From contig CAYTGM010000021.1 of the NCBI GenBank assembly GCA_964437365.1, forward strand, positions 1-64,000: a stretch of DNA of 64,000 bases. The letters are read 5' to 3'. Both the position numbers and the translations under genes were made by a program. This document shows positions 53,158-62,718 of this stretch, in pieces; the stretch's first letter is position 1; each line of letters begins with the position of its first letter. This DNA is from CAYTGM01 sp964437365 (GTDB taxonomy: Bacteria > Sumerlaeota > Sumerlaeia > SLMS01). Below the pieces are notes generated by a model. That model saw only the letters and a list, made by a program, of their open reading frames with translations, had not been told where the DNA came from and did no database searches.

Positions 53158-54279
53158 TTAAGGAACCGGCGAGTATGTAGCGTTGACTCCTGTTGAGATC
53201 GTCGTTGAGAAGATATCGCCAACAACACCAAGAACAGCTCTGACCGGGTGTTCATAGACGAAGACTTGATCATTATCTTTAAGGGCGAAGTCCGGTTCTT
53301 TTCGCTCCTTGATATTCTTAGCGTGAACGAAGAATGATTCCTGAGTTCCATCGGCGTTGGTTCGCACAACCTCTACTCGATGTGCTGCTTTGTATCTTAA
53401 TCCACCTACTTCATTCATAACCTGAGAGAGGGTTCTAAGGCTTGGACCAAGAAAGACAACGCGAGGGCTTCTAACAGGCCCTTGAACATTCACTGTTCCT
53501 GCCGGGGGGATATAGATCACATCTTCTGGTTCCAAAATGATATTGTAGGTCAGATCACCACCGATAATAAATTCATCCAGAGGAAGAATGATTTCGTCTC
53601 GTGGTAAAACTGTTTCACCGTCATCCGTGAGACGATTGATGAGTTCTTGAGGAGACAACTCCAGGCGTTCTTTCTGAGGGATTTTTTGGCGATATACCTT
53701 CAACGTGGAGGCAGGTGGTAGACCATCAGAGCGACCACCAAAGGTCAGTCCACCGGCTTTGAAAACAGCATCAAGGACCGTATCACCAACTTCCAGTTCG
53801 TAGCGACCTGGTTCTCTCACAGTCCCAAGGATAGTAAACTGGTTCTGATAATACTTTTCTATTCTAAGTATAGGTTGTGGATCTATAGTGAACTCATCAA
53901 AGGCAACTCGAATATCTTCCTGCAGTTGAGCTGCAGTTTTTCCATGGGCCTTGATCCAGCCGACATAGGGAAGAGTGATTCCTGGATCCTGTGTAACAGG
54001 GATTTCGAGTCCAGTAATGATTTCCTCATCATCACTCTGGTTCAAGACTTCCGGATCTACGAACGACAATGACAGGATATCTCCAGGGCCAATAACATAT
54101 TCCGTTCGCTCGGGAATTTGCATCGCAGCAATATTGAGTTGTTTAAATCTTTCAATGAGGTTGTCCTCAATAGGATCGATCGGCGGTGGTACGAATCGAC
54201 TATTGGGTCCGCGGGTTCCGCAGGAGGCCAAGAGGGTGATGAACGATAAAAGGACTAGAAACGATGACACAAAACGCAT
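53158..54279 (-). CDS. Outer-membrane polysaccharide export lipoprotein (Wza-type)
   Basis: 373 residues from ATG at 54279; a GTG at 54318 is in frame but would bury the signal. The lipobox LLASC sits at residues 16-20. The Poly_export domain starts EYVIGPGDILSLSFVDPE and is followed by two SLBB domains (QFTILGTVREPGRYELEVG and GTVNVQGPVRSPRVVFLG). Wza forms the octameric outer-membrane channel through which polymerised EPS leaves. Expected partner is the Wzc-type protein two genes away. 26 bases from the WecA-like gene stop overlap region, so co-transcribed. Confidence 0.93.
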   Translation of the reverse strand: MRFVSSFLVLLSFITLLASCGTRGPNSRFVPPPIDPIEDNLIERFKQLNIAAMQIPERTEYVIGPGDILSLSFVDPEVLNQSDDEEIITGLEIPVTQDPGITLPYVGWIKAHGKTAAQLQEDIRVAFDEFTIDPQPILRIEKYYQNQFTILGTVREPGRYELEVGDTVLDAVFKAGGLTFGGRSDGLPPASTLKVYRQKIPQKERLELSPQELINRLTDDGETVLPRDEIILPLDEFIIGGDLTYNIILEPEDVIYIPPAGTVNVQGPVRSPRVVFLGPSLRTLSQVMNEVGGLRYKAAHRVEVVRTNADGTQESFFVHAKNIKERKEPDFALKDNDQVFVYEHPVRAVLGVVGDIFSTTISTGVNATYSPVP

Positions 54280-54304
54280 ATTGATGGATCCATTCTCTTT
54301 CGGA

Positions 54305-55489
54305 CTAAACAGGGTCACTGATCGATGTTGCTAGTTTTTTTGAACTGCTATTATTTGATGTTCTCTCGTGCACACGGTATTCATTTAATTCCGCACTTTC
54401 GCGGGCTCTCAGAACCGAAAGAAAGGCAACATTCTCAATGAGCAGAAGAAGCCCGCAAAACAAAAAGGATGCATTCAGGAGAGTCAAGAGCGGTGCCTCT
54501 GCTTTCTCGAGCGTGTATGCTGTCAAACCAAGATAAGCAGTCACAAACCAGAGGATCCAGACAACTCTCTTTTGTGACAAGCCCAGACTCAATAATCGAT
54601 GGTGAATATGTTCTTTATCGGGTGCAAAAGGATGCTGACCACGACGAGTCCGCCTGATAATGGCGATCCCAATATCTACAACAGGAACCGCTATACAGAG
54701 CAGAGGAATCAACAGTGTGAGAACTGCTGTGCTCTTTGTACCCGTTGCCAGCGTTGAATAGGCAAGTAGATACCCAAGTAAGAGAGACCCCGTATCACCA
54801 AGAAAGATTTTCGCTGGATGATAGTTGTGGAAGAGAAAACCAAGACAGGCTCCCGCCGTTAGGACCGGTATCAGTAGGAGAATGGATTGATCGTAGCCAA
54901 AAATAATCGACGCCAGAACAATAGAAGCAATAGCACATATACCAGAGCACAAACCATCCAGGCCGTCGATAATATTGACAGCATTCATGAGCCCAACCAC
55001 CCAGAAAACCGTAAGAAAATGGCTCCAGAATGAGAGCTCAAGAGTTCCGCTTGCAGCGAAAGGCCAGCTGATCGATTCGAGACGAAGCCCTCCAAGACTC
55101 ATCACAAGACCGACAATAATCTGGCCTGCGAGCTTAAATGAAGCCCTCATTGAATAGACATCATCGAGTATACCTATACCAATAATGAGCAACGCACCGA
55201 TGATCAGGACTATCAATTCGTGACTTCTCGCCTGGAAGAAAGATGGCGCACCCAACGCAGTTAAAGATAAAGTAATAATGATTCCGCCAAAGACAGCAAG
55301 ACCACCAAGTCGAGGTGTCGGTTTCAAGTGAACGCGCCGGGCGTCGGGCTTATCCATTGCTCCCACCCGACTCGCCAGTTTACCCGCTAAGGGTGTCAGG
55401 AGGAGAGTGATCAGTGCTGCTACGGCTCCGGCGATAGTCATAACGATCCATGCCGGTATGGATCCGAATACTGTTTGTAGAGGGGTCAT
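54305..55489 (-). CDS. WecA/TagO-like polyprenyl-phosphate sugar-1-phosphate transferase
   Basis: 394 residues from ATG at 55489 (in-frame start at 55531 is possible). About eleven membrane helices. Family motifs are DKPDARRVHLKPTPRLGG, the metal-binding NIIDGLDGLCSG and FLGDTGSLLLGYLL. The enzyme moves GlcNAc-1-P or a similar sugar phosphate onto undecaprenyl phosphate, the first step of repeat-unit synthesis. Its stop lies just before the Wza coding start, and a hairpin separates it from the Wzc gene upstream. Confidence 0.93.
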   Translation of the reverse strand: MTPLQTVFGSIPAWIVMTIAGAVAALITLLLTPLAGKLASRVGAMDKPDARRVHLKPTPRLGGLAVFGGIIITLSLTALGAPSFFQARSHELIVLIIGALLIIGIGILDDVYSMRASFKLAGQIIVGLVMSLGGLRLESISWPFAASGTLELSFWSHFLTVFWVVGLMNAVNIIDGLDGLCSGICAIASIVLASIIFGYDQSILLLIPVLTAGACLGFLFHNYHPAKIFLGDTGSLLLGYLLAYSTLATGTKSTAVLTLLIPLLCIAVPVVDIGIAIIRRTRRGQHPFAPDKEHIHHRLLSLGLSQKRVVWILWFVTAYLGLTAYTLEKAEAPLLTLLNASFLFCGLLLLIENVAFLSVLRARESAELNEYRVHERTSNNSSSKKLATSISDPV

Positions 55490-55518
55490 AAAAAAACTCT
55501 TATAGCTTAGACCATTCC

Positions 55519-55539
55519 CCTCTGCTGCCACCGCAGAGG
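55519..55539 (-). other. Intercistronic hairpin between wzc-type and wecA-type genes
   Basis: CCTCTGC/GCAGAGG (7 bp, 55519-55525 and 55533-55539) with a 7-base loop. There is no T-tract after it on the minus strand, so it is more likely to tune mRNA stability or translation than to terminate. Confidence 0.5.
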
Positions 55540-55552
55540 AAAAATCCTTTAT

Positions 55553-57919
55553 TTAGTCAACCTTTGAATCTGCGAGAACCTTTTCCTCGTAATCATCTTC
55601 TGGCTGTTGTTCATAGCGATAGCTGTAATGTCCGTAACCATAGCCGTACTGGTAACCATAGTAACCTTTACCTCTGTTCTGAACGGTATTGTTGTAAACA
55701 ATTCCCAGTATTGGGGCATCCAGAGAACGAAGTTTTTCAACAGTTCTTTTAAGGACCTCGATAAGTGTACTCCCCTGCTTAACAACAAGGGCCAAACCAT
55801 CTACTCTCTTCGAGAGTACAAGAGCGTCTGCCATTCCGTGAGCAGGCGCAGAATCCAGGATAATCATGGAGTAGCGATCTCTTAACCGCTCGATCAATTC
55901 TTTCATCGCATGACTTTCAAGAAGTGTTATTGGAGAGGGAGTAATTAGACCTGCAGGCAGCATTTCCAAGTTCTTAAACTCTGTTGGAACAATTGCCTCA
56001 TCCAAACTCGTTTGTCCTGTCAATACATCAGATAACCCTGGCATTTTCGGTACGTCGAAGATTTTGTGAAGACTTGGCCTCTTCAAATCGCAGTCAATTA
56101 GAAGAGTTTTCTTACCTTGTTCAGCGTAGATGATAGACAAGTTCGAAGAAACAGTTGATTTACCTTCCTGGGGAAAACAACTCGTCACAAGAATCACCTG
56201 TGGCGGGTGTTCGGCACTTGAATACTGTACCGAGGTTCTAAGGTACCTAAATGCCTCGGCTTCATTCTCCTTTGAATCAGGATTGAGCAGCTGGACAGGA
56301 CGACGCCCTTTTTTCTTTTGAAAAAGAGATTTCTTTCCACGCTGTTTCAGAAAGGGTACAAAACCAAGAGTAGGAAGACCGAGCTTTGCTTCGATCATGT
56401 TTGGGTTCTTCACAGAGCGATCAAGGTACGTTAACCCGAAGACAATGACAGAACCAACGGCGAATCCGAAAATCGTGAAAAGGATCATCGTCTTCGTCAG
56501 ATTAGGTGAGGTTGGCGCCGTTGCAATCGTCCCACGTGTAACGATCGTAACGTTTGTTGGATCGACGTCGTCCTTAATCTCAACCTGTTCATATTCCTGG
56601 AGGAGCTTTTTCAAGTTTGCATCAAGGATCTGCTCTCGTGTCCTAAGCTTACTGAAGTCTTCCATCAGGGGATCGTATTTACTGACCGATTTCTTGTGAC
56701 TCTCCAACCGATCAGTTAACGCTGCGATTTTATTCTCAGCAAGGATGAGTTCCCCCTTGATAATTTCTTTCAACTCATCACGTCGCGCCTTCATGTTTTC
56801 AAGAATCAGCTCACGTTGCTTCAAAAGTCGTTGAACGTCAGGATGCCTATCTTCGAATTTTGAACGCTCTTGTGCGATAAGCATTTCAAGCTCATCAAAC
56901 TGCTCTTTCATCCTTTGATAACGAGCACTGTCAAGAAGGAGGAGTTCTTCTGTCGTTTCATTATCGATATTATTTACCTTGGCTTCCAGCAATGCTTTGT
57001 CATTCAATTCTTTTTCAATTTCTCGAATTAGTTCTGAATGCGTTGTATTAGCAATCTGGTAAGCCTCATCAATCGCACGTATATCGTGCTTCTGATTGAA
57101 AGCATAGATTTGTTCGCGTAGTCTATCAAGATCATCGTTTCTCTTCTGAATCTGTTTTTCAAGATACTCGAGTGCATATCGGAAACGTTCAGCGTTTTCG
57201 TCTATGTCATTTTCTTTGAACTGTTCAGCAAACTCGTTAGCAATTCTGGATGCACGAGTTGGATCGTTACTGCGAACGGTTATATCAATCAACTTGGTGT
57301 TGGGTCTCTGAATCACAGAAACAGAATTCAAGAGTCCTAACGCAGCCTGCTGACCATCGAGGATATCTTTGTCTATAACTGGCTCAGGATAGGAAACGAT
57401 TCTCTTCCTGACTTCGAGTGCAAATTCTCGGATAGATTCCCGCAAGACCTTAAGAGGTGAAGTCTCATCTACTTCCTTTGAGATATTCCTGTACTGATGA
57501 CCAATAGCATCAATCACACGATTTGCAATCTTTGGACTCTTAATCAGAGCAACAGCTGTCTGTATTTCATCCCTCTGATAGTAAACCTGGGAGCGCTCTC
57601 CACCGAAATTCACAATCTGAGCCGCTGTGGGCTCATACTTGATCGTTGCTGTTGATGTGTAAACGGGAGTCGTGCGATTGACCTGAAATGCACCCAGACA
57701 GCCTGCAACGATGATACAGAAAACGATCAACCAGCGTCTTTGCCACAGTGGCTGAAGATAGGTTTCGATTCCTTGCGCTGAATCTGCTGAGTTCTCATCA
57801 TCAGATCCTCCAGATTGTCCATCAGGACCCATCATCGGTATCATCACCGACTGAGTTGTTGGCCCCAGAGATTTGATAAATGAGTTCTCTTGAGAGTTAC
57901 CTTTTTTTTCGATATCCAA
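55553..57919 (-). CDS. Wzc-type co-polymerase/BY-kinase
   Basis: 788 residues. Residues 1-500 form the Wzz-like chain-length part: TM1 near 62-80, a long periplasmic coiled-coil (about 240-450) and TM2 near 476-499. The bacterial tyrosine kinase domain follows with Walker A FPQEGKST (582-589), Walker A' LLIDCDL (606-612) and Walker B MIILDS (685-690). The C-terminal tail has ten tyrosines between 753 and 777, the autophosphorylation cluster. TTG start with AAAGG upstream. It controls EPS chain length and export with Wza. The fusion of Wzz and kinase is the proteobacterial-type single-chain form. Confidence 0.95.
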   Translation of the reverse strand: MDIEKKGNSQENSFIKSLGPTTQSVMIPMMGPDGQSGGSDDENSADSAQGIETYLQPLWQRRWLIVFCIIVAGCLGAFQVNRTTPVYTSTATIKYEPTAAQIVNFGGERSQVYYQRDEIQTAVALIKSPKIANRVIDAIGHQYRNISKEVDETSPLKVLRESIREFALEVRKRIVSYPEPVIDKDILDGQQAALGLLNSVSVIQRPNTKLIDITVRSNDPTRASRIANEFAEQFKENDIDENAERFRYALEYLEKQIQKRNDDLDRLREQIYAFNQKHDIRAIDEAYQIANTTHSELIREIEKELNDKALLEAKVNNIDNETTEELLLLDSARYQRMKEQFDELEMLIAQERSKFEDRHPDVQRLLKQRELILENMKARRDELKEIIKGELILAENKIAALTDRLESHKKSVSKYDPLMEDFSKLRTREQILDANLKKLLQEYEQVEIKDDVDPTNVTIVTRGTIATAPTSPNLTKTMILFTIFGFAVGSVIVFGLTYLDRSVKNPNMIEAKLGLPTLGFVPFLKQRGKKSLFQKKKGRRPVQLLNPDSKENEAEAFRYLRTSVQYSSAEHPPQVILVTSCFPQEGKSTVSSNLSIIYAEQGKKTLLIDCDLKRPSLHKIFDVPKMPGLSDVLTGQTSLDEAIVPTEFKNLEMLPAGLITPSPITLLESHAMKELIERLRDRYSMIILDSAPAHGMADALVLSKRVDGLALVVKQGSTLIEVLKRTVEKLRSLDAPILGIVYNNTVQNRGKGYYGYQYGYGYGHYSYRYEQQPEDDYEEKVLADSKVD

Positions 57920-58016
57920 GACTTCCGTACCTTTACTCTTTCGTGTTTATTATTGCTCGTTTTTTTTCAAAGCAGCGATCATTCAATTTCTCTCTCATAA
58001 CCCTCTCTTCAGCCTT

Positions 58017-59627
58017 TTATTGCCTCCTGTCGAGGCTAAAGACTCTCCTCCGCCGACTACTCAGCTGATCTCCCATGACCCACCGGGTTCCGCGACCAAA
58101 AAACAAAGCGACAAGAATCAAAAACTGAAATGAAACCAGTGGAATTCGAAGGTGAAACTCACCAAGTGCATGGATTAACCCAACAAGAATACCTGCCAGA
58201 GAAGCTCTCATCAGAAGCCGATCCTGCCAACTGGACCTCTTAGTCTTAAGTTCCCACCAGTCACGAGAAGAGCGGATCATGAAAAACAGGATAATCCCGG
58301 ACCCGATTATAAAGGGAAGTCCCAATTCACTAACAATCTGAGCCCAATCGCTGTGAGTCCAAACAGCGATCTTCCGCCCTGTAACATTTTCAGACAAATG
58401 ACGATTAATAGAGAACTCAGCACCTCTCAATCCGACCCCCAGAAAATAAGTCTCCGGAAGACCCTTCAAGGTTGCAACGGACAACTCTGTCCTTCCGCCG
58501 AACGATAAGAAGGAATCACTGCGGCCTCTTTCAATTCTCTCCGAAAGTCCCCCATGCATAAATGAGAAGGCGACAAGGAAGATGAACACACCAAGAGCAA
58601 TTACCAGCTTGTCCTTTGGAACTTCCCGCAAGAGTCCACTAATCGTTGCCTGTGTTGACCGAGATTCCATGGCTTCTTTCCATTCATGCCATACCTCTAT
58701 CATTACCCAGACAATGACCACCATCGCAGTGGTTAAGATAGATCCACGTGAGAAGGAAACAAACCATCCAATTGCACCTACCAGAAAGACACCACTCATG
58801 GCGACAACCTGATCTGAACGATGAGTCCCAAGACGTGCCCACTCACTACCCCTGATCGAGTAAAGGACCCCAATGGAAAGCATCAGAGACATCGCGATGA
58901 AAGCAGCGTGGTGATTGGGATTATAGATCACCCCATAGGTTCGTTCCTCACCACCTAATGCGAATTTCAAGAATCCAATCAACCCTTCAAGCAGGCCACC
59001 TACTACAACCAGCGCCACAAGCGTGCGGGCGCCTCCTTTGCGGGAAGCCAAAGCCAGGGCACCGAGAAAGAAGGCCGTTGCTGCTACCAGTTGATGCCAG
59101 GACCTCAGACCTTGCTCGGGACTCGTGGCCAGTGTAATATGAGAGGGAAAGTCGATACCTGAGGCATCATAAGAAGCTTTTATGTCACTCCAGATTGGGG
59201 ACAGCGTGAGAATGAGTCCAGAAGGCAGCGGAAGGAGCTGCAAACCTGACCAGATAATCATGAAAAACAGAAGTAGAACGATATACTCAACGGGATTACG
59301 AAACGTTGTTTTCCGCTTGTTGAGTGTATAGAAGAGACAGCCCCAACTACCAAGCAGGGCACAGGCAAACCAGGCAACGCCACGATGAATGTCATCATCT
59401 ACAAGTCCATAGTGGAAAAAACCATAAACATATATCAGAGTCACAAGAATAGCGCCGACAATTCCAAGAAGGCCAAGCGGAGCCCTTCCCGGTGAATGCT
59501 CGCGGCTCGAACTTCTTCTCGATGATCTTCTTACCGATCTGGACTCGAGTTCGTCCTCAGCCTCTTCGTTATCACTCTGGTCTTCGTATGTATCATCCAT
59601 GGCTTCTTTTCGCATACCTGTACTCAT
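58017..59627 (-). CDS. O-antigen ligase/polymerase-like membrane protein
   Basis: 536 residues. A charged N-terminal region of about 45 residues (Ser/Arg/Glu-rich) is followed by about ten helices with a periplasmic loop (AALGLGGEERTYGVIYNPNHHAAF region), typical of the Wzy/O-antigen ligase family. It overlaps the TPR gene by four bases (ATGA). With the polymerase at 28022-29398 it is the second of the class. Which one is polymerase and which ligase cannot be told. Confidence 0.85.
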   Translation of the reverse strand: MSTGMRKEAMDDTYEDQSDNEEAEDELESRSVRRSSRRSSSREHSPGRAPLGLLGIVGAILVTLIYVYGFFHYGLVDDDIHRGVAWFACALLGSWGCLFYTLNKRKTTFRNPVEYIVLLLFFMIIWSGLQLLPLPSGLILTLSPIWSDIKASYDASGIDFPSHITLATSPEQGLRSWHQLVAATAFFLGALALASRKGGARTLVALVVVGGLLEGLIGFLKFALGGEERTYGVIYNPNHHAAFIAMSLMLSIGVLYSIRGSEWARLGTHRSDQVVAMSGVFLVGAIGWFVSFSRGSILTTAMVVIVWVMIEVWHEWKEAMESRSTQATISGLLREVPKDKLVIALGVFIFLVAFSFMHGGLSERIERGRSDSFLSFGGRTELSVATLKGLPETYFLGVGLRGAEFSINRHLSENVTGRKIAVWTHSDWAQIVSELGLPFIIGSGIILFFMIRSSRDWWELKTKRSSWQDRLLMRASLAGILVGLIHALGEFHLRIPLVSFQFLILVALFFGRGTRWVMGDQLSSRRRRVFSLDRRQ

Positions 59628-60940
59628 TTGTCCTCACCTCTGTCAGATGAACGGACTTGAATCGAATCAACCCAGATATTGATCCGATCTTCGTACATCG
59701 CCTTATTTGAGACTCGACGCAGCCGTATCTCGATCACTTCGCCCTCATCACGAGGATCGACCACCATCGACAGGTCTTTCCAGCGTCGGTCTTCCCAGGT
59801 AACTGGTCTGCTGTTCTCCCAGCGGCCATTAGCTCTGACGGTCATCAAACAGGAAGTTGAAGTATGAGGAGCAACCATCAGACGGAGTGAAATCTCAATT
59901 GGACCTGTTTTTGGCGGCACAGGAAGAACATAAATCGGCCAGCTGAAGTTTGAGCGATTCTCAAGATTATCTGCATAGACATAAAGATTGTAGATACCTC
60001 GAACATCAGTCTCGAGACTTTCTTCTGTTTCTTCATACCAGCGTGTATCAGACCACGCTCTCTCCTGCAACTCTTGCCAACCTAGAGAAAAGTCATTATC
60101 TAAAGGATTCTTAAGTAAATCCGGGTTATCGATATACATACCGCTGACACTCGAAATGGGAACCATTTCCTGAGAGTTCACTCTCCAAATTCGGAAAAGC
60201 TGATCGTAGACGATTGGCTCAATTGAAGCCAATTTCACGAACTCACGTTTAATCGAAACCTCAGACAATAAGTCATTAGAGACTGCTTCCAGAAGATCCC
60301 GGCGGTGGTCTACACTTGAAGAACTGGCGGAGGCCAGTACTCCCGCAAGATAATCAGGCTCCAGCTGGTTCAGATTCAGTTTCTCGAAAATCTCCAAAGG
60401 AGAATATCCGATTTGGCGCAGGGCTCGTGCTGCTTCGGCTCTTCCTTGTGAATCTAACTCTGATAGCTGCAAAGCAAGCTTCTCCGCATCCTCATCCCGA
60501 TCCAAAAGCCCAAGTATCTGTATGCCCTGCTGTCTGGGAACAGGGTTCGACGGATGAAGGTCATTGGCCGTTTCCAGAGAGGCGACCGCCTCCTCTTCGC
60601 TCCCGCTAAAGAGTTGATGACGAGAGAGATTCATCCATAAATCTGCCCTCAGTGGTCTGAGGTTAATGGCCTCATTCAATAACCCTACCCCTCGCTCATG
60701 GTCGCTGGGGAAGTATTCATCCGCGTAGAAACTTGCTGCATCCGAGAAATTGCGGACACTGGGATACACTACTTCAGGACTCTCATCGGAAAAATAAGCT
60801 TCGGCGCCAAGCTCGCGCCTCTCCGAAGCATATTCCTTGATCTCCTGGTTCTTGTAAAAATTCCAACCCCATGGGAGTAACAGCCCGGCTGGAATGATAC
60901 CCAGAAACAACCGTTTGAGTTGCATCAGCTTTTTGGACAT
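59624..60940 (-). CDS. TPR protein, membrane-anchored, in the EPS operon
   Basis: 438 residues. An N-terminal helix (LFLGIIPAGLLLPWGWNFY) anchors it. Residues of about 60-180 contain TPR-type helices (DLWMNLSRHQLFSGSEEEAV ASLETANDLHPSNP region). The C-terminal ~150 residues are a beta-sandwich-like region (WPIYVLPVPPKTGPIEISLRLM) that may bind carbohydrate. The exact role is unknown; TPR proteins of this kind scaffold EPS assembly in other species (AlgK, PelB). First gene of the minus-strand transcript downstream of a terminator, with a weak GGGACC site. Confidence 0.7.
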   Translation of the reverse strand: MSKKLMQLKRLFLGIIPAGLLLPWGWNFYKNQEIKEYASERRELGAEAYFSDESPEVVYPSVRNFSDAASFYADEYFPSDHERGVGLLNEAINLRPLRADLWMNLSRHQLFSGSEEEAVASLETANDLHPSNPVPRQQGIQILGLLDRDEDAEKLALQLSELDSQGRAEAARALRQIGYSPLEIFEKLNLNQLEPDYLAGVLASASSSSVDHRRDLLEAVSNDLLSEVSIKREFVKLASIEPIVYDQLFRIWRVNSQEMVPISSVSGMYIDNPDLLKNPLDNDFSLGWQELQERAWSDTRWYEETEESLETDVRGIYNLYVYADNLENRSNFSWPIYVLPVPPKTGPIEISLRLMVAPHTSTSCLMTVRANGRWENSRPVTWEDRRWKDLSMVVDPRDEGEVIEIRLRRVSNKAMYEDRINIWVDSIQVRSSDRGEDK

Positions 60941-60958
60941 TAATTAGCAGGTCCCGTC

Positions 60959-61000
60959 AAAAAAGAAATTAGACCATGATCCTGTATAGATCACGGTCTA
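60959..61000 (-). terminator. Terminator of the WbuB-like gene
   Basis: On the minus strand, an 11-bp stem (60989-60999 with 60971-60981, one mismatch or G-U) with a 7-base loop is followed by AATTTCTTTTTT. It separates the WbuB-like glycosyltransferase gene from the TPR gene, so those are separate transcripts unless the NusG-like protein overrides it. Confidence 0.85.
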
Positions 61001-61059
61001 AAGAGCTTGGGAAAGTCAAAACAAAAGAAAGTAAAGGCATTTTCTCTGCAAGAAGGTGT

Positions 61060-62361
61060 CTAGCTGGTTTCTCTGGCCGGCCGCTGTGCCCCCCCAGAAG
61101 AAGTCGCATAGTTCAATGTGCTATGTGCAAGCTGGCGAACTCCGCGGATACCTGGAAGCAAACCTTCTTTCTCCAGCATTAAAGAAAACTTACGAACACT
61201 GATCACCTGATCAAAATGTCTCAGGAAATATGTACGACCTTTTTCTCCCATTTCAGTAGCGAGACTTCGATTTCTGGAAAGCTCTCTAACTGCGTTGGAA
61301 AAAGCTTCGGCATTTCCTGGCTCAACGATCAGACCACATCCCGAGTCCTTAATAATGCGTCCTACTTCACAATCATCACTTCCAACGAACAGAACGGGCT
61401 TGGCAGATGCCATGATCCCGTAAAGTTTGCTCGGAACAAGAAGACCATCGTATTTCTTTTGCAGAGTAATCAAGTGCGCGTCAGGAGCTGACAATGACTG
61501 AGCAAGAACCTTTCGATCCTGATAAGGAAGGAATTGAACGTGATCATTCTTTTCAAGGCTCCGCTGAATAAAGTCTTTCTGACGTCCACCACCAACAAAA
61601 GCAAAGTCGACGTGATCTTCCTCTTTAAGACTATCTATACCTTCAACAACTTCTTTGAAAGAGTGACATGTTCCCATATTCCCGGAATACATGATGGTGA
61701 AACGCGACTCGTCGAAATGAGCTTTAGCAAAGGCGTTGTCATCGCGCTCAATGGGATAAATCTCTTCACTGCTGGCCCAGCTTTGAATGACGTTGATCTT
61801 GGAAGACTTAACACCCTTTCCTTCAATCACTGCTTTCATATCATGGCCGAGAACAACAACACGATTCGCAGTCAGATAAGATAACCGACCGAGAGTAGAC
61901 CAGATGACCTTCGCGGGACCTATCTTCGAAAGAACTCCAGCTTTAACAGCGATATCCGGGTATATATCCATCACCCAGTAAATGAAGCGTGTCTTGCGGA
62001 AAACCCGTAGCCAGGTTCCCAGCAAGGAGATCAGAGGAGGGGTCGTCAACGTGACGACCACATCACAACGGGGAATCATGTGAATCTTCAGAAAAGCTTT
62101 CAAGTAGAACGATATATATCCCATGAACCTTTGACGGAGGCGATCACGCTTTCCGTTTGTGAGGTTGATACGATGAACATGAACACCGTTGAGAACTTCG
62201 TACTTGGGAAGCTCGATATCACGGCCGTCGTAAAGCGAGCGACTTGTCAATACATGAACTTCATGCCCATCCTGAGCTAGACTTTCACACAAGTCACTCA
62301 GCTGCTGGGCTGTCGCTGCGAAATCTGGCGAATAATACTGGTTAATGAAGAGAAAACGCAT
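61060..62361 (-). CDS. Glycosyltransferase family 4 (WbuB-like)
   Basis: 433 residues, GT-B. The N-terminus FINQYYSPDFAATAQQLSDL and the mid-chain FIYWVMDIYPDIAVKAG match the WbuB group (fucosyl/FucNAc transferases of O-antigen). The donor domain has MYSGNMGTCHSFKEVVEG and VPSKLYGIMASAKPVLFVG, where the E-x7-E pattern is degenerate, as is common in the group. It probably adds a deoxy-sugar; this fits gmd nearby but is inference. Upstream of the terminator at 60959-61000. Confidence 0.9.
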   Translation of the reverse strand: MRFLFINQYYSPDFAATAQQLSDLCESLAQDGHEVHVLTSRSLYDGRDIELPKYEVLNGVHVHRINLTNGKRDRLRQRFMGYISFYLKAFLKIHMIPRCDVVVTLTTPPLISLLGTWLRVFRKTRFIYWVMDIYPDIAVKAGVLSKIGPAKVIWSTLGRLSYLTANRVVVLGHDMKAVIEGKGVKSSKINVIQSWASSEEIYPIERDDNAFAKAHFDESRFTIMYSGNMGTCHSFKEVVEGIDSLKEEDHVDFAFVGGGRQKDFIQRSLEKNDHVQFLPYQDRKVLAQSLSAPDAHLITLQKKYDGLLVPSKLYGIMASAKPVLFVGSDDCEVGRIIKDSGCGLIVEPGNAEAFSNAVRELSRNRSLATEMGEKGRTYFLRHFDQVISVRKFSLMLEKEGLLPGIRGVRQLAHSTLNYATSSGGAQRPARETS

Positions 62362-62718
62362 TTAGGTGGGGCCTATCATTCTCAAGATTTAACTCAGAGG
62401 ATCAGTAACTTTGCCACGGGAGATAACTCTAGTTGGGTTTCGGATTGTCGGTCCCAGCTTACTTCCCAAGTTCTGATACGTGTTGAAATGATTCCAAGGA
62501 GTCAAACGCGTCAGGTCAACGCCAAAACTGTAAAACGTTGAAAACCTCAGAAACTATTTATAAAGCTTTAATAATAAAGGCTTTGGGAGTCATTGCTAGA
62601 CGTCTGACAGCCACTCAAAGGACATGGAAATGCCGCTTCCCGAACGAGAGAAGCGGCGTCATTTCTGTCTATAATTTCGTCCATCATGGATGACTTACAA
62701 AATCAAAATGGAGAACGA
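62362..62718. other. Intergenic region left of the FecR-like gene
   Basis: 357 bases with no gene. A hairpin (62632-62639 with 62650-62657, GCCGCTTC/GAAGCGGC) with an outer GAAATG/CATTTC extension lies 60 bases after the FecR-like stop and is the likely terminator, with only a weak T-tract. A short match (GACGTCTGAC) to the dispersed repeat sits at 62599-62608. Confidence 0.5.

Noticed and set aside
62599..62608. Possible third copy of the dispersed repeat
   Set aside because: Only a ten-base match (GACGTCTGAC) with no tandem units or arms; could be chance.
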